Below, piece by piece: positions 37,437-47,843 of a stretch of DNA of 64,000 bases; position 1 is the stretch's first letter; each line of letters opens with the position of its first letter. The position numbers and the translations under genes were made by a program. A model generated the notes under the pieces. It worked only from the letters and a program-made list of their open reading frames with translations, had not been told where the DNA came from and ran no database searches. Source of the DNA: Candidatus Coxiella mudrowiae (GTDB lineage: Bacteria; Pseudomonadota; Gammaproteobacteria; Coxiellales; Coxiellaceae); the NCBI GenBank assembly GCA_001077715.1, contig CP011126.1, positions 620,001 through 684,000 of the forward strand, in the 5' to 3' direction.

Positions 37437-40091
37437 CGAGATTTTTTTATTATAATTAATTTTTAGAAAGATTTCTATCTGCTATTAATTGAATATATAA
37501 AGAATTTCATAATGAATAATATTCTCTATAGAAAAATAAAAAATTTTTTGATTGTTTCCTTTTTTTAAATATTTTTTTAGGTAGATGTCTTTTGCCTGAT
37601 GAAATTTTCTTCTTTGAATTTTAATAACTTCGTAATTGTGTTGCTGAACTATTTTACTCTATTTACTATTATAACTTTAGCGTTAAGAGTGTTTGTCTAG
37701 AAATATATATTAAAACTTGAATCCTTTTCAAAAAAAATCTATCTTTTAACACTATTGTTCCAATACTTTTATTAGTAGAAAGTCACATTCTTTTCAAGAA
37801 CATATAATGTTGAGTAATTTAGTAAGAACTTTCATTATATTTTCAGGCTTAATACTTTTATTTGAATGAAATGATAATAATAATAATTAGCATTAGAATT
37901 TTTTTACTAATTTCGTTTGGTTCAATCTCACTTAAGAAGGATGAAAATCAGAATAAAATATTCTTTTAAATTTATAAGTTTTTTTAGGATATAGATCTTT
38001 CATTCTTGTGGTGATCTCTTCAACGCTATTAATGTATCTTGTTCCTTTGAAATACTTCTCATTGATTCTTAGAATTAACTATGTGGCAACGAATTTTCTT
38101 TCTGCGTTAGTATTAAAAGAAAAAAATTAGTTTAAGTATATAGATGGCTTGCGCTGAAATTACAGAAGACTGCATTATTTTTAATATTTAGAGAAACATT
38201 CCCTGTAACTTAAAACTATTGAAAGGAATGAATATTTTTTGATATTATCTCTTGATTTAATAAATTCGATCGCTTCTAAGGAAATAAATTTCAAAGAATA
38301 GTACGAAGAGTAGATACCAATAATTTCTAAGCTATATTATCTACTAATTTTTTTATATCTATATTATCTAATATTCCTAAATCAAGGATTAATGAAAAAA
38401 GCTTCTTACGGTAGTTATAATAATCTAATTTTGAGTTATACCCATATAAGTTTAATACTAATTTAAATACTGAATGAAATACATATGGCATGACGATCAG
38501 ACTATTTTCTATTCATATACTGCTTTCTTTACTTGGCTTTTTAAATTCTTTCTTCAGCATAAAACAGAATTATCATTATTAAATTTATCAAATTGAAATT
38601 TAAGGAAAACAATATACCTCAGTTGTCTTATATCATCTTATTAGATATGGGTTTAATAATTAGGATGAGCAGCGTTCTTTATTTTCCTATGGTAAGACTT
38701 AAAATACATGTGGGGGATAGGAACCCCTAACAACTTAATTGACCCTACTCAAATTCTACTCACACCATTTCTGATTTTATTCTTTATTTTCTATTGTTAG
38801 GATGTTAAATCTAAATTTTATACTAATAAAAATAGTATTGTCCTTTTCCTCCTACTACTTCTTTGCATGTTAATAAAGCCTATCTTCACAATTACCATTA
38901 CTATCAGTTTTGTTGTAATTTTTAGGTTAATCAACTATAAGTGTTATTTAATAATACTTTATCTCTTAAGTCATTTGTTAATTTAATTACCTTCATTATT
39001 AGTTATTCTGTATTAGAACCATGTATTAGAAAGTAGGCCTAGTTTGAGGAATGTGACAATCGCACTATTTAAGGTATTAGATCTCTACACAAATTATCTT
39101 TTATATGATTTCATGAAAAGTATTTTATTTCCTTTTTTAGTTTTGATATTTAGCTTTCAGAAAAAAAGTTTCTTTAGAAATAAAATTAGCTTGGATTTGT
39201 GTTTTTGTTAGATATTGCTAAATTACCTTTCTAGAATTTAGTGCTCTCGCTTTGAAAGCCATAAATTTTTGGTAGGAATATCAAAATAATTTAACTTTAC
39301 TATACTTAATCTCTGTTAATTAATTATTAATATCGACTCATTATCAAAATTCTAAACTTTTTAAATTTTCTCTTTTTTTATTAGTACTCTGTTTTTTTCT
39401 TCACGCTTCATAAATTTTTTATTATTTTTAGGTGAGAATTTTTTTATAAATATTAGCTATTCTCTTCCATAAAGAACGAAGAAATTTTGAGAATGGCTTT
39501 TTAATAAGCATAACTCAATTTAGGACATTCAGTTCTAGAGTTAGCCCAATTGAGAAAAAAGATTTTATTTACCGAAATAAAACTGTTCTCCACTCATTAA
39601 GAAGTTCTTTAGGGTAATAAAAATAGCGATGAGGATATCAACATCCCAATTCTTTGGAGTTAAATTAAAAAAATTACCGACATGTTTTCCTTTGAAAATA
39701 CGTCTCCACAATGACTAATTCGAGCTCTGGATAATGACGTAATTTCGTATTCACAGTCATTTCAAAAGCTTTCTATTAAGCTTTATAATATTCAGGAGCT
39801 TCCTGTTCGACCCTGAAATATTTTCTCTAATACTTTTTTGTTAAAAATAAAATCTTTAGATAACTTTGCCAAGGTTTCCTAGAGTTTTTTTTGAATTTTT
39901 TGTTTCTAATTATTTTTATAATAAATATTTGTAATGTTGCGATATCATATGGATTTCTTTTAGGGGTAATTATCGTAGTTCAATAAGGGAGAGCGAAGAC
40001 ATTATATTGAATATTTGGTATACTTTTAAAATAATCAAGAAATAAAATCGATTTAATTTAATCACTAATTCATTGATGGAAAAATTTAAAG
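37437..40091. other. Heavily decayed A+T-rich DNA, probable membrane protein remnant
   Basis: About 2.65 kb with no open frame above 60 codons. Scattered plus-strand pieces are hydrophobic, for example RSFILVVISSTLLMYLVPLKY near 38000, INYVATNFLSALVLKEKN near 38100 and NSIVLFLLLLLCMLIKPIF near 38840. They suggest one large multi-span protein, perhaps a GT-C transferase or flippase, between about 37.5 and 39.4 kb. From 39.4 to 40.1 kb I recognise nothing. Confidence 0.35.
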
Positions 40092-41143
40092 TTGAACACT
40101 TTATTTACTATCGAATTCCATTTAATTCAAGCACCTATGGCGGGTAGAGTTATAACGCCGGAACTTATTGCTGCTGTATGCAATGTCGGTGGTTTAGAGT
40201 CTCTAGGGGCTGAATACATAAGCCCCTCTGAAATGAAGGAATTCATTGATAAAATTGGTCAACTCACGGATAAGCTGTTTCAGTCAATTTATTTATTCTA
40301 GAAAAACATTCAGAAACCTAAAAGCAACAGATGCAAATGGCAGAGTAGATTAATCAAGTTTGCTCAGAGTTTAAGGTGATAGTTGATCTTTTAGATCCCA
40401 CTACGTTCCATTTTTTGATGAGTAATTAGAAGGTATTCTTAATGAAAAAAAATACTATATTTAGCTTTACTTTTAGAATTTCTGACGTCTATTGGATAAA
40501 GTGTTTAAAGGAAAAAGCTATAAAAATATTTGGAACTGTAAATTTTTTATCGGAATCAAGAACATTAGAAAAAGCAGGAATAGATGCTATCGTCGCGCAA
40601 TCTTATGAGGTAGAAAGCTATCGCAGAATGTTCATAGGTAAACCCGCTAATTTCTCATCGGTAGATTTTCTTTAATTCCCAAGTTAGCTGACGATATCAA
40701 CCTTCCCGTTATCATCGCTGGTGGCATTATGGATGCTAGAGGGATTTTGGCAGCACTAATATTAGACGCTGATCGTGTTCAAATGGGAACAGCTTTTTTG
40801 ACTTGTACTGAAGCGGGAGTTCATCTCGAGTATAAAAATAAATTAATAAAATCTGAGTACGACGATACAACATTAATAACCTTTTTCTTAGGCAGATTAG
40901 CACCAGGAAATCCGTAATAAATTTATTTGATCAATGAATAGTAACATTGCGTACTCTTTAGATTATCCCATCTAAAATGCATTAACTAAAATTATTTGAA
41001 AAGCGGAGGTGGAACAAAATAACCTTGAATTTATGTCTCTGTGGGCGGGTCAATCGGCTTATCTTTGCGAAGGGTCATCAGAAAAGAAATTAATTGCTCA
41101 GTTAAAAAATGAGATTAATAGTTTATTGGGAGTGGGCCAATAA
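40092..41143 (+). pseudogene. Nitronate monooxygenase (2-nitropropane dioxygenase), broken
   Basis: The first frame reads FHLIQAPMAGRVITPELIAAV-CNVGGLESLGAEY, the FMN-binding start of nitronate monooxygenases. Later frames read FGTVNFLSESRTLEKAGIDA-IVAQSYEVE, LPVIIAGGIMDARGILAAL, DADRVQMGTAFLTCTEAGVH and MSLWAGQSAYLCEGSS. These are the ordered family motifs, including the phosphate-binding AGGI and the GTAFL strand. At least four frame changes are needed. The enzyme oxidises alkyl nitronates, so its loss may remove nitro-compound detoxification. Confidence 0.85.
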
Positions 41144-41144
41144 T

Positions 41145-41530
41145 CCTAAGGATGTTATGTTTTTTTTGGATAATTGATGCAACGTTACTATATTTCCTTT
41201 TGAATCAAGAATAACAGCCATTCGGCACACAGGCGATGAAAAAATATCGATCTTAAACGTTACGCCATCTGGTTTAAGTTGATTAACCAGTTTATCTAAC
41301 TCCTAAACTTCAAAAGAAATCGTTCCGCCGGAATTGGCAGTAGGAGAAACATCTTGAGTTAAGTTATTTATAAAAAACAACTTCCTTCGGGAAGATCGTA
41401 TTTAACCGAGGCACTTTGAGCCGATATTTTTTTTGGTTTTAAGTAGAGTTTATTCTCATAGAAATTTCGAGCTTGATTCAGGTCTTTAGCCGGATACATT
41501 ATAAAGGCGACCTTTTTGATTATTACTATT
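41145..41530 (-). pseudogene. VOC (glyoxalase-fold) protein, broken
   Basis: Minus-strand pieces read KKVAFIMYPAKDLNQARNFYENK-L, VKYDLPEGSCFL, then QDVSPTANSGGTISFEV, ELDKLVNQLKPDGVTFKIDI-F and MAVILDSKGNIVTLHQLSKK. This is a complete vicinal-oxygen-chelate domain (F-Y-E...DP-GN) interrupted by one frameshift and one stop. Substrate is unknown. Confidence 0.75.
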
Positions 41531-41866
41531 TTCTTAAAAAAATTAATCGGTTGATATTGATGATGCTGTATTTTATCACGAATTTATGGCTCTGGGTCAA
41601 TGATATCTTATAATTTAGAATGGCAGATTTCGTTTCTGGTTTCGTTCTAAGGAGGCCATATAATTATGGAATTGTATGATACAACACAGCATGTATTTTT
41701 GGATAATGAAAACTTTGTTAGAATAACAAATCAGGCTGCGGAACAGAAACCTAGCGAAAGATCATGGAAACAAACTTTCCGGGGTAAGAGAATGAGAGGT
41801 TGTACTTCATGAATAAGGAATCTGATATGACGATACAGACACGGATATGGACACATGGGTAGTGGG

Positions 41867-42478
41867 ATGGAGAACGCTAGTATAACAACAAAGCAACTCA
41901 AGCAAGATGTAGAAGAGATTTTTTCTGCACTTCAAGTAAGGATCAGGAGAACAAGCTTGAAGCAATAAAAGCTTCTGACGATTCATTAATTAGCAAATGG
42001 CAGATTTTCTTAGTTATTATCTTGTCAGCATAAATCAAAGTGGAAAAGAAATTAGGCTTTAGTGATGATCAATCGGGCATATCTGCTTTGAATAAAGTTC
42101 TCATAGAACGACAAGCTGACAAAAGCCTATAAATCAATTAAATTGAAAGAAGTGTCGAAAAAGTGGAATTATTTTTTGGAAAAAACGTTTGACATACATA
42201 CGACTAAACAACTCACGCTAAAGGAAGTTCAAGATTTAATTACAGATATAGCAGTGGCCATGACTGCCGATGATTTCTTAAGAAGTATTGATGGGATGAT
42301 AGAGCTCATTAGTAAAAATGCATCAATACTTGAAAAGAGAAAAGCATTGTTAAATATCTTATTACCATTGCATTTGTTAGTAATCGAAAAACATTATCTT
42401 TATGGAGAGCAAGGATACGTACAAGCACAAAAAAGCATTGATGGATTACTCTATTATGATCCTTTTATTATGGAGTAG
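41867..42478 (+). pseudogene. Unidentified helical protein, broken
   Basis: The start reads MENASITTKQLKQDVEEIFSALQ, then DQENKLEAIKASDDSLISKW. After stops and a shift, a 111-residue frame reads LKEVSKKWNYFLEKTFDIHTTK and continues to DGLLYYDPFIME. The protein is helical and charged. I do not recognise it; it may be a genus-specific protein such as a secreted effector, but nothing in it proves this. The last 110 codons alone might still be translated from a TTG at 42143. Confidence 0.45.
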
Positions 42479-43096
42479 GTGACTTATGCGTAGATAATCG
42501 TTTTTGAACGGGCAAAATTGCTATAAGATAATCAAGCTAAACACTTGGACTAATGATTTCTTATGTTGGCTCGTTTGCTTTATAAATTTGTTCAGTACAA
42601 AAGGTCTAATTGAATTTCAGCGCGTTCGTATTTAGATACATAGGTATGGGATCTTAATCTTTTTTGCAATATCAATTTGACGAATTCACTTCTTTTTAAG
42701 GTATGTTTGAAGCAGTTGTCTCATGATGCGGATGACGGCAAGCTGGATTGGAAGTTTTCACTTTAGATAATTAAATTAGTATTGAAAACTACTGCTGAGT
42801 TTGTTTTCTTTCATCTTTCCTCAATTCATAAGGGCAAGTAAACGATTAAAATTTTAAAAAGGGGCTTTCACTTTGGCAAAAAAGCATGATCATTTTATCA
42901 TGGATAGGCTCCCCTTATTCCTTAGTAGATTAAGAATTAATCGATGTGGTCGATTTGTTGGGTGAAATTAAAGTAGTCAACCTTGACGTTAATAACGGTG
43001 GCGTTATGGTTAAGTTCCCAAAATTATGCACAGGAAGCCCGAGGACACAGAACGGCAACGTGGTATTTTTGGCCTTTTGGTTTTATAGTAAAATTT
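42479..43096. other. Intergenic region without recognisable genes
   Basis: No frame or RNA gene is supported here. A TTGACG near 42990 and TATAGTAAAA just before the tRNA could form the tRNA promoter, but this is tentative. Confidence 0.35.
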
Positions 43097-43169
<73 letters not shown>

Positions 43170-43242
43170 TTTGAAATCAACAGCTTATTTCACTACTATC
43201 TGCAATATTTCAGCATTTCGGGAGGGGAAAATGGTGGGGATT

Positions 43243-44300
43243 TTAGGTTGACAGTGTAGCAGGGTTAATTGCGCTGGTTTGATTGCGATATGCTTTATTC
43301 GCTGTTTCAATGAAATTTTTAATTTCAGCGGCAGAGTAATGCGTTGTAATTCGATCCGACTTGTGACCTAAAAGATCTTGTCGATCTTCTAACATAACTC
43401 CGGCTGCGCGTAGCCATCTTCCAAATGTATGCTTGAGGTCATGCACCACATTTGGGGTAATCCCACGGCTGGCTGTGTCTTTTTTTGCCGTTTCATTAAG
43501 TATCACTAAGCAGTCTTCACTGTTTTTCACATTACGTTTCGGAATAATAAATACGCTGGCTGGTATTTAATTTCGGAATAGCCATCTCCCATTCCCAACG
43601 TAATCGATATACTTCCTGTTCACGACAACCGGTATTTACTTTAAACAATGCCATTCTCTGTAAATGCAATGGCAATGCGGTAAATAGCCGATCTTGTTCC
43701 ACCAAATTTAATGGATAAGGTTCGCGCTTATCGTCTTCTTTAAGTAATCGAATTTTGGGAACAGCTGCCAGCCACGTTAAACCATTTTCATCCATCCACT
43801 CACTGGCCGCCAAATTAAGCATTTGTCCGACAGTTTGTAAAGCGGAATTAAATGGTACGATTCTTCACACCTTCTTGCTGACGAGCATCAATAAAAGGTT
43901 GTAAAGATCCATGGTGGATCGTTTCAAGAGTGAGCTTACCAATGTAAGGATCTAACACTTTAATCCATCGTTTATCTTCTCTTAGAGAAGTTTTGGATTG
44001 TTTTTTCTTTAAATAACGTTCGGCAGCTTTACGGAAAGTGTGTTTATGACGGGTTCCAAATACGATGCTTTGTTGAAGATAATCAATACGTTTAGATAAA
44101 ATAAATTCTGTTTTAAGCAAATCACGAGTTCCCGTACTCTAAAAAGCCCTGAAGTTCGTTTTCGTCTCATAAATTAGCTTCTGCTAGTTATGGAACGTAC
44201 ACTTCGAGCTTTACACTGCTCCACCCCATCGATCTAAATCAAGCCGGTCAAAGGTGATACCTTACCTTGAATGCCGATATGCAATTTTGGTAAAGTTAGT
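43243..44300 (-). pseudogene. Phage-type tyrosine integrase, broken
   Basis: Three minus-strand pieces join into one integrase. N-terminal: TFRKAAERYLKKKQSKTSLR-EDKRWIKVLDPYIGKLTL (43848-44120). Middle: LAASEWMDENGLTWLAAVPKI and KVNTGCREQEVYRLRWEWE, with the first catalytic Arg (43532-43822). C-terminal: VHDLKHTFGRWLRAAGV, EDRQDLLGHKSDRITTHYSA, with the His-x-x-Lys/Arg and catalytic Tyr boxes (43243-43530). In HDLKHTF the usual R of HxLRH is K. Earlier N-terminal material extends to about 44300 (KLHIGIQGKVSPLTGL). It targets tRNA-Lys by position. No island boundary repeat was found. Confidence 0.85.
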
Positions 44301-44640
44301 CGTACTTCCTTATTAAACCGATTTTTATTCATCCCGAAATATCGTCAAGTCTCTTTCAGACGAATTAATCGAGGTTGTATAGAACTTCTGCATAACTGAA
44401 TTAAAATAATTCGAGGCAGGTCATGCGAAGATGGTCTCTAAGAAAAGGAGATCTTGATACGATGAAAGATTTAATTCAATTCCGTAAAATGAAAATCATG
44501 AATTGTAATTTTAATCTTTCCAATAGCTATTTTAAATGATCGGGTATTCGGGTGGAATAGCAATTGGAATTGGAGGGATTATTATTGAAAAAGCGGGTGG
44601 GAGAATATTAAAAAACAATCTGAAACTGATTACTTATCTG

Positions 44641-44708
44641 ACACGCTTCATCCTGCCGTTACCTATTTTTGGCAAGTTAAAAATAGGTAACGGCAGGATG
44701 AAGCGTGT
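44641..44708. repeat. Perfect 30-bp inverted repeat with 8-base loop
   Basis: The arm 44641-44670 (starting acacgcttcatcctgccg) is the exact reverse complement of 44679-44708, with loop ggcaagtt between. The stem is more G+C-rich than its surroundings. It lies in a 63-codon frame that is probably not a gene. It could be an inverted duplication, a miniature element or a strong terminator-like hairpin; the run of five T/A at the loop end does not fit a normal terminator. No flanking duplication was seen. Confidence 0.95.
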
Positions 44709-45093
44709 TAAAAAGAATTTCATGTAAAGTGGACATAGGTTTTGTGTTGGTTAAAAAGGGAAAATTTTGTTGGTCTAAAAATAGTGATACTCCTTGTTTA
44801 GGAAAGTTTTTTTCTTTAACATTCATAACATGAACAGTTGGCTTTACTCTCTATATTTTTCTCAACTATCCAACATAATAATCATTATCAGGTACCTGAT
44901 AGCGGTCGCTTAAATCAAACAATCTGGGCTGCATCTGCTCACTCCTTGCCGTCTACTCAAGATTCCACTCATTTTAAGAGATTTTTGACTATTTCAAGAA
45001 ATACCCTTAAGAAACTGTTAATTCTATTTAGCTACAATGTATAACTCGTGTTAGTGATATTCTTAGATAAACTGCCATTTGGAGCTTTTAAAA

Positions 45094-45486
45094 ATGAGAC
45101 GCATGCCTAAAAAAGATCACGAGTGCTTTAAAGAAAAAAATGGGCGAAAAAGATTTTTAGAATTTGAGTCGTTTGTTTATTTTGCTTGGTCTTGGTGTTG
45201 AGGAAGACACCCAAGTTCATGATCAAAGTGTTAGTATTCCCGCTGACCGAGTCGATTTCGATACACTAAAAGAACAATTGGAAATAATGGCGTAGAAATC
45301 TCCAGTTTAGAAAACTTTCCTCGCTTTTGTTGATGGAGATCAAATACAGATAGATGTAATTGTGTGCAAAAGCATTTTCGATCACGAATGGGTTAGGGAG
45401 ACTCTACAGGTATAACAGATGAAATCGATCCCTTGGTAGAATATATAGCTGAGAATGAAGAGAAACGTGGCTTAGTTCCCGGATAA
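45094..45486 (+). pseudogene. Small unidentified protein, broken
   Basis: Pieces read SRLFILLGLGVEEDTQVHDQ, VSIPADRVDFDTLKEQL, LAFVDGDQIQIDVIVCKS, FDHEWVRETLQ and DEIDPLVEYIAENEEKRGLV. Coherent residues in three frames suggest a lost gene of about 125 codons. I do not recognise the family. A short, possibly lipoprotein-like remnant follows to about 45700. Confidence 0.4.
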
Positions 45487-45702
45487 TGCATGGAATAGTT
45501 AACAATCTTTTTATAGCTGCTTAATCTTACTGATTACCTTATTGCTTAGTGGGTGCCCAGTTCTTATTTCCAGCCAGCTTAGAAGATATTTCTCCACTTA
45601 ACAACGATTTTTACTCAAATTTAACATCCGCTTGTGTTCCCGGTCTTGATTTCGGTTTTTAAAGTTATCGCTGGGAGCGTATGGGTCAATAAAAAATATC
45701 CT

Positions 45703-45987
45703 TTAAAACCAGGTAACATACGAAATTTCATTGTTTATAAATATAGCCCCTACTGCCGATGCCGCTAAAGCTGAACGATTTAATAAAGCCAACTGCGAAA
45801 TTGTCAAATGCCATAACGGCATTAGAATGGTGGTAACGACACCAATAATAAAAAGATCGTAAGCCACCCGTAAAAAAAAACCAATACCCGTCGTAAAGAC
45901 AATGCGCCAATGGAGTGCTTTAATATTGCCATTGTCATGGTCCGTCAGTTCATTCTTTACAACAATAAATGAGCCCATTATATACAA
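45703..45987 (-). pseudogene. MFS transporter (phosphate symporter-like) N-terminal fragment
   Basis: The 94-residue frame reads KALHWRIVFTTGIGFFLRVAYD-LFIIGVVTTILMP, then LWHLTISQLALLNRSALAAS and AVGAIF. This is the first two to three membrane spans of a PHS-type MFS carrier (usual GFFTDAYDLF; here FFLRVAYDLF). The other roughly 350 residues are absent. It overlaps the end of the DUF3775 gene. Confidence 0.7.
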
Positions 45988-46354
45988 GTCCCATATCCGG
46001 ATAATCCAATACTAGAGGTTTAGAGAGCAAATATTCAGCCGTATGCGTTGTCCAACCACTTTGAGTTTCTGCACGGCTTTCTTTCCATTTGCTAAAGTCA
46101 CTGCACCCTAAATACATCAAAGCGACCAATTGCATTTGTTGATTGGGCTCTAAATTATTAATAGTCTCTTTATTAATAGTCTCTTTGAGTTCGAGGTAAG
46201 TGAGATCGTTTTGATGATCAGAAAGGATTTGCATGAAATCTTCTTCACTCAGCTCGTTGACATTTTCCGGAATCACGACCCCCTCTTTAGCATGAAATTT
46301 TCGAGCACGAACGATAATATCACAAACGATGAGTGGACTTAGATCAAAAGTCAT
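45950..46354 (-). CDS. DUF3775 family protein
   Basis: From the ATG at 46354 (AGGAA eight bases upstream) the 134-residue product reads TFDLSPLIVCDIIVRARKFHAK, then ELSEEDFMQILSDHQNDLTYLEL, LEPNQQMQLVALMYLGCSDF and HTAEYLLSKPLVLDYPDMGL. This matches DUF3775, a short protein of unknown function. A 15-bp duplication (46156-46185) doubles the residues KETIN, in frame. The C-terminus (YNGLIYCCKE) looks abnormal and runs into the MFS fragment, so the end may be frameshifted. Function is unknown; it may be failing. Confidence 0.7.
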   Translation of the reverse strand: MTFDLSPLIVCDIIVRARKFHAKEGVVIPENVNELSEEDFMQILSDHQNDLTYLELKETINKETINNLEPNQQMQLVALMYLGCSDFSKWKESRAETQSGWTTHTAEYLLSKPLVLDYPDMGLVYNGLIYCCKE

Positions 46355-46547
46355 AGCTTTCTTCCTGAATAGAAGAATAAACATACCAATCAGGATTAGA
46401 AGACACAAGTGGTAAGTTTCACTGCCGTTCGCACGGCTTTTGTGAAGTGATCTCTCTGTGATCCATCCTCGCCCTCTAGCGCTTTTATTGCTGTAAATCA
46501 TAGAACTGAGACGTTAGCCGAGAATCGTTGAGAAAGGGATATTTTGT

Positions 46548-46576
46548 TTGACATTCCGGTTAATCTGATATATTGA
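46548..46576 (+). promoter_or_regulatory. Candidate sigma-70 promoter of the polyamine operon
   Basis: TTGACA at 46548-46553 is a perfect -35 box. TATATT at 46569-46574 lies 15 bases downstream and TATTGA at 46571-46576 lies 17 bases downstream; either could act as -10. It is about 50 bases upstream of the decarboxylase start. No other nearby sequence looks better. Confidence 0.45.
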
Positions 46577-46624
46577 TAGCGAAAAATATTGGGGTAATCG
46601 TTAGAATAGGTTTTATATGCAGAA

Positions 46625-47815
46625 ATGAAACTTCAGACCATTGCTTCCATCGCTGAAAGCAGGCCGATACAGCCTGTTTTTGCTTTTAGGCCCGCTGCCA
46701 TAGGGCGCGCGGTTAATTACTTTCGCACCCAATTTAAAGGACGAATCTTATATGCGGTAAAAACTAACCCTGAACAACATGTTATCCAATTGGTGCATTC
46801 CCATGGTGTAACTGCGTTCGATGTGGCTTCCTATGAAGAAATTTGTACCATCAAAGAATATGTTCCCTCGGCTGAACTTTATTTCATGCATCCAGTGAAA
46901 TCGCCTTACGCGATTCGCGAAGCTTATTTTAATTACGGTGTTCGTCATTTTTCTCTCGATTGCTTAGACGAGCTGAATAAAATTTTGCGTTGTACTGAAA
47001 ATGCCAAAGACCTTTGCTTACATTTACGGCTTGCTATTCCAAATGCGTTTGCTGAATTCAATTTGGCAGAAAAATTTGGCATTAATCTACACGAAGCCCC
47101 TGAGTTACTAAAAACCATACGGAAAGTGGCTTGCAAGCTGGGTGTCACGTTTCATGTGGGTTCGCAATGTATGCACCCTGATGCCTACCGAATCGCCATT
47201 CGAATGGCTGATAAGGTAATTAATGAAGCAGGCGTAGAAATTGAATATTTTAACGTAGGTGGGGGGGTTCCCTCCATTTATCCGGGCATGATTCCGCCGG
47301 CGTTGTATATTTATTTCAAGGCGATTCATACAGAATTTGCGAAAATAGCCCACAACCGACCTCATTTGGAATTGCTTTGCGAACCAGGTCGTTCAATAGT
47401 AGCAGAAAGCACCTCTGTAGTGGTGAATGTCGAGCTGCGAAAAGACGATATGCTTTACATCAATGATGGCACTTACGGAAGCCTTTTTGACGCTGGTATT
47501 CCCCATTTTATTTTTCCAGTCCACTTGTTGCGTTCAAATCGTCCTACGGACAGAGATCTTTTACCCTTTAGTTTTTACGGTCCAACTTGTGATTCTTTGG
47601 ATTACATGAAGGGTCCTTTCTATCTTCCTAACGATATTCAAGAGGGTGATTATATCGAAATCGGCCAGATGGGCGCTTATGGTCGAACTTTGTCTACTAA
47701 ATTCAACGGATTCAAGCAAAAAGAGGGCGTTGTTCTGATTTCGGATGAGCCTCTTATGACGATGTATTCGGACGACTACATCACGCAAGAACCCCTTGAA
47801 GTCATTGCTGCTTAA
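46625..47815 (+). CDS. speC: Ornithine/lysine decarboxylase (alanine racemase fold)
   Basis: PLP enzyme of the fold III decarboxylase family; it would make putrescine from ornithine. Residues include the PLP lysine in ILYAVKTNPEQHVI (about 42), the FHVGSQCMHPDAY segment, the phosphate-binding EYFNVGGGVPSIYPG and LLCEPGRSIVAES, and the substrate/dimer cysteine motif YGPTCDSLDYM. Length 396 is typical. It heads an operon with a deoxyhypusine synthase-like gene 28 bases on and an agmatinase-like gene. Lysine or arginine remain possible substrates. Confidence 0.92.
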   Translation: MKLQTIASIAESRPIQPVFAFRPAAIGRAVNYFRTQFKGRILYAVKTNPEQHVIQLVHSHGVTAFDVASYEEICTIKEYVPSAELYFMHPVKSPYAIREAYFNYGVRHFSLDCLDELNKILRCTENAKDLCLHLRLAIPNAFAEFNLAEKFGINLHEAPELLKTIRKVACKLGVTFHVGSQCMHPDAYRIAIRMADKVINEAGVEIEYFNVGGGVPSIYPGMIPPALYIYFKAIHTEFAKIAHNRPHLELLCEPGRSIVAESTSVVVNVELRKDDMLYINDGTYGSLFDAGIPHFIFPVHLLRSNRPTDRDLLPFSFYGPTCDSLDYMKGPFYLPNDIQEGDYIEIGQMGAYGRTLSTKFNGFKQKEGVVLISDEPLMTMYSDDYITQEPLEVIAA

Positions 47816-47843
47816 TTTTTATTAACCCGTGAGGAAATCATTG

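Noticed and set aside
44536-44727. 63-codon plus-strand frame
   Set aside because: Nearly half of it is the perfect hairpin, it has no ribosome site, and it matches no family.
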